DNA of 6,153 bases from Acidobacteriota bacterium (GTDB taxonomy: Bacteria; Acidobacteriota; Terriglobia; Terriglobales; Acidobacteriaceae): positions 1 through 6,153 of the forward strand of contig JAJXXG010001162.1 in the NCBI GenBank assembly GCA_021781255.1, read 5' to 3'. Below the pieces are notes generated by a model. It had not been told where the DNA came from and did no database searches. It saw nothing but the letters and a program-made list of their open reading frames with translations. Below are positions 1-5,247 of this stretch, one piece after another; the first letter of the stretch is position 1, and each line of letters opens with the position of its first letter. The translations under genes and the position numbers were made by a program.

Positions 1-557
1 GCGAGGCCCCCGACGATGGGGCTGATCCGGTTGGCCGCATACCCGAACATGCTCATCAGCATGTCCGTCATTCCGTATGGGTCGCCGGTCTGCATCCAGC
101 TTCCGGTCGCGAGGTTGTAAAACCCCTGCACGCCAAGAAGAAACAGGGCGGCGATGATCGAAGCGAGAGGATTCTGCCCCTGACTCATATCGAGCACCGC
201 TTTGAAGACGAGCGAAGCCGCGACCACCGGGACAATATGTCCTATCAGAACGTCGTTAACGAAATCGTTGGTGACCCGTTCGATGCCGGCCGTGTACGGC
301 GCACCGTTCGCGCCAGCAATTACGAGCTGTTGCGCTCCGGGAACCGACTCCTGAACCAGCCAATGGCTCACGCCCGGAAGACTCAGCAGGAAACATCCCC
401 ACAATAGCCACTTTAGAAAGCCGCCACTGGCCTCAAAATTCATTCCCCCTTCCGAGCGCAATCTCATGCCCGCCATCACGAACGCGCCCAGCGACGCCGG
501 AATGGCGAGATCCATGAGAAGGCCGAGAATGGCTCTGAAGACCAGTGGCGCCTGCAT
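1..557 (-). CDS. Multi-spanning membrane protein of the T4SS locus, N-terminal part (runs off left edge)
   Basis: The reading frame opens with ATG at 557 and stays open to the window edge, giving 185 codons with no stop, so the C-terminus is missing. I do not recognise the family from motifs. It is strongly hydrophobic, with likely membrane segments near residues 10-31, 48-68, 100-123 and 130-150, separated by a short polar loop (RLRSEGG, 32-38) and a larger soluble loop at 69-99. It starts 7 bases after the stop of the VirB2-like pilin gene, so the two are almost certainly co-transcribed, and its likely role is an inner-membrane part of the T4SS. A VirB6/TrbL-like channel protein is the best guess from size and hydrophobicity. 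VirB3 is less likely, because that family is only about 100 residues long. The reading frame is firm; the function is inferred from context. Confidence 0.72.
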   Translation of the reverse strand, partial: MQAPLVFRAILGLLMDLAIPASLGAFVMAGMRLRSEGGMNFEASGGFLKWLLWGCFLLSLPGVSHWLVQESVPGAQQLVIAGANGAPYTAGIERVTNDFVNDVLIGHIVPVVAASLVFKAVLDMSQGQNPLASIIAALFLLGVQGFYNLATGSWMQTGDPYGMTDMLMSMFGYAANRISPIVGGL

Positions 558-560
558 AAA

Positions 561-567
561 CCACCTA
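561..567 (-). promoter_or_regulatory. Ribosome binding site overlapping the pilin stop codon
   Basis: On the minus strand the sequence TAGGTGG contains both the TAG stop of the VirB2-like gene and a GGTGG Shine-Dalgarno-like core, only 3 bases before the ATG at 557. The overlap suggests translational coupling between the two genes. The short spacing makes this a weaker site than the one in front of the pilin gene. Confidence 0.45.
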
Positions 568-945
568 CCCGATTGCCTGGCCTTGCGCGATGAAGTACTC
601 GATGAGCCGCAGGATGCCAGAAACGCAGATCAGACCGCCTGCGGTCATGGCGGAAGGGAGCCAGCTGCGTCCGCTCCGCCACTGCAGGATGGTGGCGACG
701 ACAGCGATGCCGGCCCCCACCGGGCAGATCACATTGCAAAGCCAGTTGACGGCATTGAGGAATGCGCCTTCCGGCTGCGCCGCCGTCTGGCCCTGAACGG
801 CCTGCCCCGTTGCCGGCACGGTACCGAGGTTTTGAGCCATGCTGGCGCAGGGCGCCAGAACGGCAGCTCCAATAAAGGAAGCGAGCAGGAACGCCAGCAC
901 CTGCTTACGTCCGGCGCGCACTGTTCGCATGAACGACTGGATCAT
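565..945 (-). CDS. TrbC/VirB2-type T4SS pilin precursor
   Basis: This 126-residue protein has the layout of T4SS major pilins of the VirB2/TrbC family, which are secreted to the inner membrane, processed and assembled into the conjugative pilus. Residues 1-37 form a long signal peptide: a positive start (R7, R10, R13, K14), a hydrophobic core at 16-33, and a probable cleavage site after SMA (35-37). A Gln/Ala/Pro linker (38-59) follows, then two hydrophobic helices at about 61-87 and 95-119 around a short basic loop (RSGRSW, 90-95), as expected for the pilin hairpin. Its length fits the family (about 100-145). The ATG at 945 is chosen because AAGGAGG lies 7 bases upstream; M6 has no such site. 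It is followed after 7 bases by a co-directional membrane protein, and a VirB10-like gene lies about 4.4 kb upstream on the same strand. Confidence 0.85.
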   Translation of the reverse strand: MIQSFMRTVRAGRKQVLAFLLASFIGAAVLAPCASMAQNLGTVPATGQAVQGQTAAQPEGAFLNAVNWLCNVICPVGAGIAVVATILQWRSGRSWLPSAMTAGGLICVSGILRLIEYFIAQGQAIG

Positions 946-952
946 GGACTTG

Positions 953-959
953 CCTCCTT
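953..959 (-). promoter_or_regulatory. Strong ribosome binding site of the VirB2-like gene
   Basis: The minus strand reads AAGGAGG here, a near-perfect Shine-Dalgarno sequence, 7 bases before the ATG at 945. It fixes the start of the pilin gene. I did not find a convincing -35/-10 pair in the 220 bases between it and the first repeat copy. Confidence 0.8.
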
Positions 960-1165
960 GACGGGAAACCGTCGCCGAAGAAAATCACATGCTTTGTCGA
1001 TTCGTGCAAACGAGGAGCTGCAGCATCTCCAAATGTCCTATGAATCGATTTCACGACGGGACAATGGAGGACATCGACCTGCTTCCTTCTATAAAAGTGA
1101 TCTGATTTCTCTTCTCTTAAGGATGATGTGCGTCGCATCGTGCAGGGGCAGGCGGAATCACCTGA

Positions 1166-1212
1166 GTTTTTCAACAAAAGCCTGGTACGCAGCTTTTCTT
1201 CTTTCGAAAAAC
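1166..1212 (+). repeat. Palindromic repeat, copy 1 (47 bases)
   Basis: The outer arms are GTTTTTCAA and TCGAAAAAC; the inner arms are AAAAGC and GCTTTT, with CTTCTT always on the 3' side. It differs from copy 2 at 2 of 47 positions. A less conserved tail continues to CATCGGCCCG (about 1218-1227). This copy forms the left boundary of the accessory block, 220 bases from the VirB2-like start, and leads directly into the shared 70-base sequence at 1241. Confidence 0.9.
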
Positions 1213-1240
1213 TTCGTCATCGGCCCGACGCTCTCCCAGT

Positions 1241-1310
1241 CCGGCCAGGCTTTGCTTTAATTGATATTGCTTGTAGCAGGCTGTTGGTGCGGACCCTCGA
1301 CTGTTTGGGC
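1241..1310 (+). repeat. Shared leader sequence, first copy (pairs with 4170-4239)
   Basis: This 70-base stretch, 28 bases after repeat copy 1, matches 4170-4239 at roughly 60 of 72 aligned positions with two compensating single-base gaps. A run of 23 identical bases (1256-1278) centres on TTAATTGATATTGCTTG. It contains the small palindrome TGCTTGTAGCA. It precedes the LprI-like gene, while its partner precedes an unrelated membrane protein gene, so it belongs to the array module and not to the cargo. Its function is unknown; a leader, promoter or recombination arm are all possible. Confidence 0.85.
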
Positions 1311-1425
1311 AGTGCAGTGATGCAGCTAACTTTGGGTTATGCTTGGCCGACCACCCGAGCGCGACGTAACTTTACGGTTTTGGTTCGGCTAAAATGACCA
1401 TGTCTCTCAAGGGAACGGACTCATT

Positions 1426-2565
1426 ATGCGTATTTTGCATCTGGCTGCTCTTGCTGTATATGCGATGCTCTTTTCAGCCTCTGTGCTGGCCCAGGATGCA
1501 TGCCCATTCGGGTTCGGAGGGGAGAAGGCCTTCGGTGCATTGGCGAAGGCACTCTCAAGCGCGAAATCTTGCCACGAAGCGGTGAAGACACTCGACGAAT
1601 GTGAGTGGGGTTCGAGCGCAGATACGCAATTTGCCGCCATCGTCGTTGAGAGGTGTGAAAAGGCATTCTTCCCAAAGTTGTCCAAGGCTGCAAAAGCTAA
1701 TTACGCAGAGCAGATGCAGCTGTGCGCGTACGAATATGCGAAAGCCGAAGGGACAATGGCTATGTCGGAGGCAGCTCTCTGTCAGGTCGGTGTAGCGGCC
1801 GGGATTGCGGCCGACCCGGCGCTTGCAGCAAAGCCCCTGCCGCGCGCGAGCTTCGATTGCAACAAGGCTCAGAGTCCTCTCGAGAAAGCAATCTGCTCTG
1901 ACACAAGGCTTGGCCATGCCGACATTGTCCTCGGGAGGGTCTACAAGGGAGTCCTGGCATCGCTTAAAGGGAACCAGGCTACGGAGCTGGTTGCTTCAGA
2001 AAAGAATTGGTTGGCACAGATCGTACTAAACTGCCATGCAAATCAAGCTCCTCTGAACCTGGCGGAGAAGAACTGTGTTGCTGTCGAATTCGAAGATCGA
2101 TTCACCGATCTTGATTCTTGCGAAGACGCAGAAGACGACCAGGGCATGGCCAAATGCCTCGCTGAGAGCGCTGCAGCGCGCGACCAGGAAGTGAAAGGGG
2201 AATCTGACGGAAGACGTGCGAGCTTTGATTGCGAGAAACCGAAAAGCGCTCTGGAAATCGCAATTTGTGCGGATGCCTCCTTGGGACAGGAAGACATCAA
2301 GGTAGCTGGCAGCTACAGGAAGTCCCTTGCGCTCTTGCCTTCAATAGAGCGTCCCAAGCTGATCGGAACCCAAAGACAATGGCTCAAATACGTTCAGAGT
2401 GTCTGTCCAATGGGAGTTGTGGGAGGAATTCCAGACATCCTGACTCGCTCGTGTATCCGCACCGCCTTTCAGACTCGCAATGCGCAATTTGACGAGTGCG
2501 ACCAGAAGCCTGAAGTTGACCGGACGAGTTGCCTGGACAGCTTCAGCCTGTTTCAGCCAGAGTGA
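1426..2565 (+). CDS. Secreted cysteine-rich protein with two LprI-like (DUF1311-type) domains
   Basis: The 379-residue product begins with a clear signal peptide (MRILHLAALAVYAMLFSASV, probable cleavage after A22), so it is exported to the periplasm or beyond. There is no lipobox. Two homologous modules follow, each opening with ASFDC (141-145 and 265-269), then a second Cys 12 residues on (C157, C281), a W in the middle (W195, W319) and later Cys residues. This F-D-C...C...W...C pattern is that of the LprI/DUF1311 family, whose namesake inhibits lysozyme. Residues 23-135 form a separate Cys-rich region (C26, C49, C59, C77, C100, C119) that I cannot assign. The start is supported by AAGGGA at 1409-1414, though the spacing is long. 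TAAAAT at 1390-1395 is a possible -10, without a good -35. The gene stands alone between repeat copies 1 and 2. Lysozyme inhibition, or immunity to a peptidoglycan-cutting toxin, is inference. Confidence 0.82.
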   Translation: MRILHLAALAVYAMLFSASVLAQDACPFGFGGEKAFGALAKALSSAKSCHEAVKTLDECEWGSSADTQFAAIVVERCEKAFFPKLSKAAKANYAEQMQLCAYEYAKAEGTMAMSEAALCQVGVAAGIAADPALAAKPLPRASFDCNKAQSPLEKAICSDTRLGHADIVLGRVYKGVLASLKGNQATELVASEKNWLAQIVLNCHANQAPLNLAEKNCVAVEFEDRFTDLDSCEDAEDDQGMAKCLAESAAARDQEVKGESDGRRASFDCEKPKSALEIAICADASLGQEDIKVAGSYRKSLALLPSIERPKLIGTQRQWLKYVQSVCPMGVVGGIPDILTRSCIRTAFQTRNAQFDECDQKPEVDRTSCLDSFSLFQPE

Positions 2566-2621
2566 AGCGCATCGGCGTAGTGTTCGTTCGGGTCGCCGCT
2601 CTGCGTGTATCACCACCGACA

Positions 2622-2676
2622 CTGACCTTTGAAGAGTTGTCACCTTTCGCGAGCGAGCCAACTGGGCGCCCCACTT
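2622..2676 (+). repeat. Shared sequence before repeat copy 2 (pairs with 5039-5086)
   Basis: CTGACCTTTGAAGAGT at 2622-2637 matches CTGACCTTAGAAGAGT at 5039-5054 in 15 of 16 bases. After a divergent stretch of differing length, both copies end with GAGCC followed by a GGG-rich tract and GCCCCACTTG, directly against the palindrome. It follows the LprI-like gene here and the membrane-protein gene at its other location, so it marks the 3' end of the module. Confidence 0.75.
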
Positions 2677-2723
2677 GTTTTTCGACAAAAGCCTGGTACG
2701 CAGTTTTTCTTCTTTCGAAAAAC
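2677..2723 (+). repeat. Palindromic repeat, copy 2 (47 bases)
   Basis: This copy has the best outer stem: GTTTTTCGA (2677-2685) and TCGAAAAAC (2715-2723) are perfect reverse complements. The inner arms are AAAAGC and GTTTTT. It lies 112 bases after the LprI-like stop and 53 bases after the Fic stop, that is, between convergent genes. It is preceded by GCGCCCCACTT and followed by CATCATCGGC. Confidence 0.92.
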
Positions 2724-2776
2724 CACATCATCGGCTTAGGCATAATCAGACACGAATCTCTTCAGCGCCCTACTGC

Positions 2777-3943
2777 CTAGGATTCCCGATTAAGTATGTC
2801 GAGATAGCTGCCGTAGAGAAACAGGCGGCCTCTTCGTTTTCCGCTGGACTCCCGCAGGATGTCCGCTTCAATCATGCGATCCACCGCCGCGGACGCGGTT
2901 GGAAAGCTTACCTTCATCTCGCGGGCTGCGTTCCTGATCGAGAAAAGCGGGTTGGCCTGGGCATACCTGTAGATCAGGAGCGCAGAAGCTGCGCCGCGGC
3001 CGAAGCGCTCGATCTTTTCCTTGTGCGTATTGAAGAGTTTGTCGATGTTGCCGGCCGTTCGCGCTGCCTGATCTGCGGTGTCGCGGACACCTTGCAGGAA
3101 GAAGTCGAGCCACGCCCTCCAACCGTCGCTTTCTCGCGTTTCATTGAGCCGGTCATAGTAAAGGCGCCGATGCTTTTTGAAGAAAAGGCTGAGATAGAGA
3201 ACGGGTTCGCGCAGCACCTCCTCGGCACAAAGCATGAAGGTGATGAGTAGCCTGCCGACTCTGCCATTGCCGTCGAGGAAAGGATGGATCGATTCGAACT
3301 GTGCATGGACAAGTCCGGCCTTGATCAGCAGGGGCAACGATGAGCACTCTTGATGGATGAAGGTCTCCAGTTGGCCCATGCTGTCCGTGACATATTCAGG
3401 TGGAGGTGGAACGTACGCCGCATTGCCGGGCCGGCTGCCGCCGATCCAGTTCTGGCTTTTTCTGAATTGCCCTGGCTGTGCGTGGCTGCCGCGCCCCTTC
3501 GCCAGGAGTACCTCGTGAATTTCGCGGATGAGGCGAAGGGAGAGAGGAAAGCCGTCCCGCATGCGCTTCAGTCCATGATTCAGCGCTGCCACATAGTTGG
3601 AGACTTCCTGCACGTCGTCCAGAGGAACGCCAGGCGTTTCTGCGTTCTCATAGAGCAGGAGGTCGGAGAGAGAAGATTGCGTCCCCTCGATCTGAGACGA
3701 TAGCACGGCCTCCTTTCGGACGTAGGAGTAGAGGAAGAGCTTGAGGTCAGGGAGAGAAGAGGTTGTGCCATCCAGCCGGCCGATCGCCTGGTTCGCTTCG
3801 GCAAGGATCGCTTGAAGCGATGCCAAATCAAGCGCCTGCTGATTTGGAGGCAGGGGCGGGGGAAGGAACGCGCGGACCCTCTCACCGGAGACGGTTGAAA
3901 TCACGTAACGGTTTGGCGAAGCCATGTTGGGGCGTCTGGACAT
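2777..3943 (-). CDS. Fic-family AMP-transferase with N-terminal inhibitory motif and C-terminal winged helix
   Basis: This 388-residue protein carries the Fic signature HPFLDGNGRVGR at 220-231, matching HxFx(D/E)GNGRxxR, with catalytic H220, acidic D224 and anion-binding GNGR (225-228). Fic enzymes usually transfer AMP from ATP to a hydroxyl side chain of a target protein. SSQIEG at 82-87 fits the (S/T)xxxE(G/N) autoinhibition motif, placed upstream in the same chain (class II), with E86 as the predicted regulatory glutamate. The flap region NWIGGSRPGNAAYVPPPP (165-182) is also typical. Residues about 315-388 form a helix-turn-helix/winged-helix-like domain (SIRNAAREMKVSFPTASAAV, 335-354), as in many cytosolic Fic proteins. 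GGACGAG lies 7 bases before the ATG at 3943; M7 lacks a comparable site. The gene runs opposite to the other two array genes. All key residues are intact, so activity is likely. The target is unknown. Confidence 0.93.
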   Translation of the reverse strand: MSRRPNMASPNRYVISTVSGERVRAFLPPPLPPNQQALDLASLQAILAEANQAIGRLDGTTSSLPDLKLFLYSYVRKEAVLSSQIEGTQSSLSDLLLYENAETPGVPLDDVQEVSNYVAALNHGLKRMRDGFPLSLRLIREIHEVLLAKGRGSHAQPGQFRKSQNWIGGSRPGNAAYVPPPPEYVTDSMGQLETFIHQECSSLPLLIKAGLVHAQFESIHPFLDGNGRVGRLLITFMLCAEEVLREPVLYLSLFFKKHRRLYYDRLNETRESDGWRAWLDFFLQGVRDTADQAARTAGNIDKLFNTHKEKIERFGRGAASALLIYRYAQANPLFSIRNAAREMKVSFPTASAAVDRMIEADILRESSGKRRGRLFLYGSYLDILNRES

Positions 3944-3963
3944 GATTTAACTCGTCCGCCTAC

Positions 3964-3993
3964 TATTAAAGCATATCGCGTCTCACTTTAATA
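3964..3993. promoter_or_regulatory. Palindromic operator candidate in front of the Fic gene
   Basis: TATTAAAG (3964-3971) and CTTTAATA (3986-3993) are perfect 8-base inverted arms separated by 14 bases, lying 21-50 bases upstream of the Fic start. The arm-to-arm spacing (22 bases, about two helical turns) suits a dimeric regulator. On the minus strand a possible -10, TATGCT (3970-3975), overlaps one arm, with a poor -35 (TTCCAT) 18 bases upstream. The winged helix at the C-terminus of the Fic protein makes autoregulation a reasonable inference. The palindrome is seen directly; its function is not. Confidence 0.45.
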
Positions 3994-4094
3994 ATGGAAT
4001 CCGCTATTCAAAGATGCCACGTCAACGGCGGGCGGAAGACCGATGTCCTGGGAGAGGCGAGCTAAGCAGCGGGAGTGCTCCATCTGCCCCGCCT

Positions 4095-4141
4095 GTTTTT
4101 CGACAAAAGCCGGGTACGCAGCTTTTCTTCTTTTGAAAAAC
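4095..4141 (+). repeat. Palindromic repeat, copy 3 (47 bases)
   Basis: The outer arms are GTTTTTCGA and TTGAAAAAC (one G-T wobble); the inner arms AAAAGC and GCTTTT are perfect. It differs from copy 1 at 3 of 47 positions. It is preceded by GCCCCGCCT, as copy 5 is, and followed by CAACATCGGCC and then the shared 70-base sequence, as copy 1 is. It lies about 150 bases upstream of the Fic start. Confidence 0.9.
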
Positions 4142-4169
4142 CTCAACATCGGCCGGGATGTGTCCGAGG

Positions 4170-4239
4170 CCGGCCTGGCTTTGTTTAATTGATATTGCTT
4201 GTAGCATGGCCTTTAGTGCGGATGCTCGACTCTTTGGGC
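4170..4239 (+). repeat. Shared leader sequence, second copy (pairs with 1241-1310)
   Basis: This is the second copy of the 70-base sequence, 28 bases after repeat copy 3, the same spacing as its partner has from copy 1. It begins CCGGCC, holds the 23-base identical core with TTGATATTGCTTG, and ends CTCTTTGGGC. Similarity to the first copy fades soon after 4239, before the cargo gene begins. Confidence 0.85.
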
Positions 4240-4417
4240 GGCGATAGGAGTAGTAAGCCAGCTGCACGCTCGTTTAGATTCGCCGACAACCGATCGAGCC
4301 GTCAGAAATGGACATCCAAATTCACGATTGTGAAGTGTATACGCGGATCTCCTGACGCGCGCCGACCAACGTCGCATTGAACTGGCATTAGCGGTAGCAG
4401 GGACTGCGAAAGGCTAT

Positions 4418-4438
4418 AGGAGCTATGATGTTTCGGTG
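4418..4438 (+). promoter_or_regulatory. Ribosome binding site and ambiguous start of the membrane protein gene
   Basis: AGGAG at 4418-4422 is followed by ATGATG (4425-4430), but that frame gives only MMFR before a TGA at 4437-4439. The TGA overlaps the GTG (4436-4438) that opens the long frame. The GTG is 13 bases from AGGAG, which is rather far. Either the GTG is reached by coupling from the four-codon minicistron, or the true start lies elsewhere. Confidence 0.4.
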
Positions 4439-4990
4439 ATTTCGCAGACGACCCATTGGGCTATCCACGCTCTGTTTTGGATTGCATTCGTGCTTGTTCT
4501 TGTCGGCCTCTTCAAAAGAAACCGGGGATCGGCCAAGCTGAGCTCGAGTGGAAAAGTCCAGTTCGCGCCACGGTGGTGGTTCGTATGTGCGTGGATTTAC
4601 ATACTCGTGCGTTTTGGATTCATCGGCTCCGACTATCTCCGGACCGGTTTTAAAGAGCCTCTTCAATTTTCAACAGGTGCCTTGATCTCACTTGCTACGA
4701 TCGGGGGGCTCTTCTCGCTTCCGGGGATCCTCGTGGTAACGAATGACGCTCTCGAAGAGCACAATTGGGTTTGGCGCAAAAGAAAGATCAAGTGGACCGA
4801 AATCGAGGAAATCCGTACCGAAAAGAAGGGCAACGCAGTCACGGTCATCGGTCCAGGTCGCATCAGGATTGTCTATACAAACGTTTATCCCGACCGCGCG
4901 CGATTTTTGATGGAGATTAAAAAGCATTGCGGCGATAACCTTCCGCCAGACTTTCCAGAGAAGCCCTTAAGCTCGGCCACTGCTGTTTGA
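4436..4990 (+). CDS. Three-helix membrane protein with PH-like cytosolic tail, unknown function
   Basis: I do not recognise a named family. Using the GTG at 4436 the product has 184 residues. Hydrophobic segments lie at about 8-26, 47-65 and 79-101, so three membrane passes are likely. Residues about 102-165 form a soluble tail rich in alternating beta-type residues: VTNDALEEHNWVWRKR, then IKWTEIEEI, then AVTVIGPGRIRIVY. This resembles the order of elements in bacterial PH-like domains attached to membrane helices (YdbS/DUF-type), but the match is by eye. The frame is open upstream to 4334 without an ATG or another GTG, so the N-terminus is uncertain. The gene sits alone between repeat copies 3 and 4, follows the shared 70-base leader and is co-directional with the LprI-like gene. 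A stress or sensing role at the inner membrane would be speculation. Confidence 0.68.
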   Translation: MISQTTHWAIHALFWIAFVLVLVGLFKRNRGSAKLSSSGKVQFAPRWWFVCAWIYILVRFGFIGSDYLRTGFKEPLQFSTGALISLATIGGLFSLPGILVVTNDALEEHNWVWRKRKIKWTEIEEIRTEKKGNAVTVIGPGRIRIVYTNVYPDRARFLMEIKKHCGDNLPPDFPEKPLSSATAV

Positions 4991-5038
4991 TCAAAGATGG
5001 CAGACTGGGTCACAATCGGGGGCCAATGACCGGCGATG

Positions 5039-5086
5039 CTGACCTTAGAAGAGTATCCGAGTGGAGCCGGTTGGGTCGCCCCACTT
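5039..5086 (+). repeat. Shared sequence before repeat copy 4 (pairs with 2622-2676)
   Basis: CTGACCTTAGAAGAGT (5039-5054), a variable middle, then GAGCCGGTTGGGTCGCCCC and ACTT run directly into the palindrome. It is the same arrangement as before copy 2 but 7 bases shorter in the middle. It lies 48 bases after the membrane-protein stop. Confidence 0.75.
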
Positions 5087-5132
5087 GTTTTCAATAGAAG
5101 CCTGGAACGCAGCTTTTCTTCTTTCGAAAGGC
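5087..5132 (+). repeat. Palindromic repeat, copy 4 (46 bases)
   Basis: This copy has one T fewer in the left arm (GTTTTCAAT) and five substitutions relative to copy 1; the right arm is TCGAAAGGC. The outer stem survives partly through G-T pairs. It is the first of three tandem copies. The right flank reads CATCATCCGCCCGG. Confidence 0.85.
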
Positions 5133-5162
5133 CTCATCATCCGCCCGGAAGCGGCCCCGCCT

Positions 5163-5209
5163 GTTTTTCGACAAGAGCCTTGTATTCAGATTTTCTTCTT
5201 TCGAAAGAC
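5163..5209 (+). repeat. Palindromic repeat, copy 5 (47 bases)
   Basis: It begins 76 bases after the start of copy 4. The outer arms GTTTTTCGA and TCGAAAGAC pair fully with one G-T wobble. The inside is the most diverged of the family (7 differences from copy 1). It is preceded by GCCCCGCCT and followed by CATCATCGGC, with no gene on either side. Confidence 0.88.
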
Positions 5210-5247
5210 CCCATCATCGGCTTGGCCGTCTCCCAAATCGCTCGTCG

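Noticed and set aside
1086..1125. Possible degenerate seventh repeat copy (ATAAAAGTG ... GATTTCTCTTCTCTTAAGG)
   Set aside because: The loop is about 5 bases shorter, the outer arms are absent and the match is mostly a pyrimidine run, so it is not better than chance.
466..1260. Long plus-strand open frame of 264 codons
   Set aside because: It lies antisense to the VirB2-like gene and its downstream partner, which have signal peptide, membrane segments and good ribosome binding sites. Its own translation is compositionally poor and ends inside repeat copy 1.
3174..3191. TTTTTGAAGAAAAGGCTG resembles the repeat in reverse orientation
   Set aside because: It lies inside the Fic gene and encodes family-typical residues (LFFKKH); there are no palindrome arms around it.
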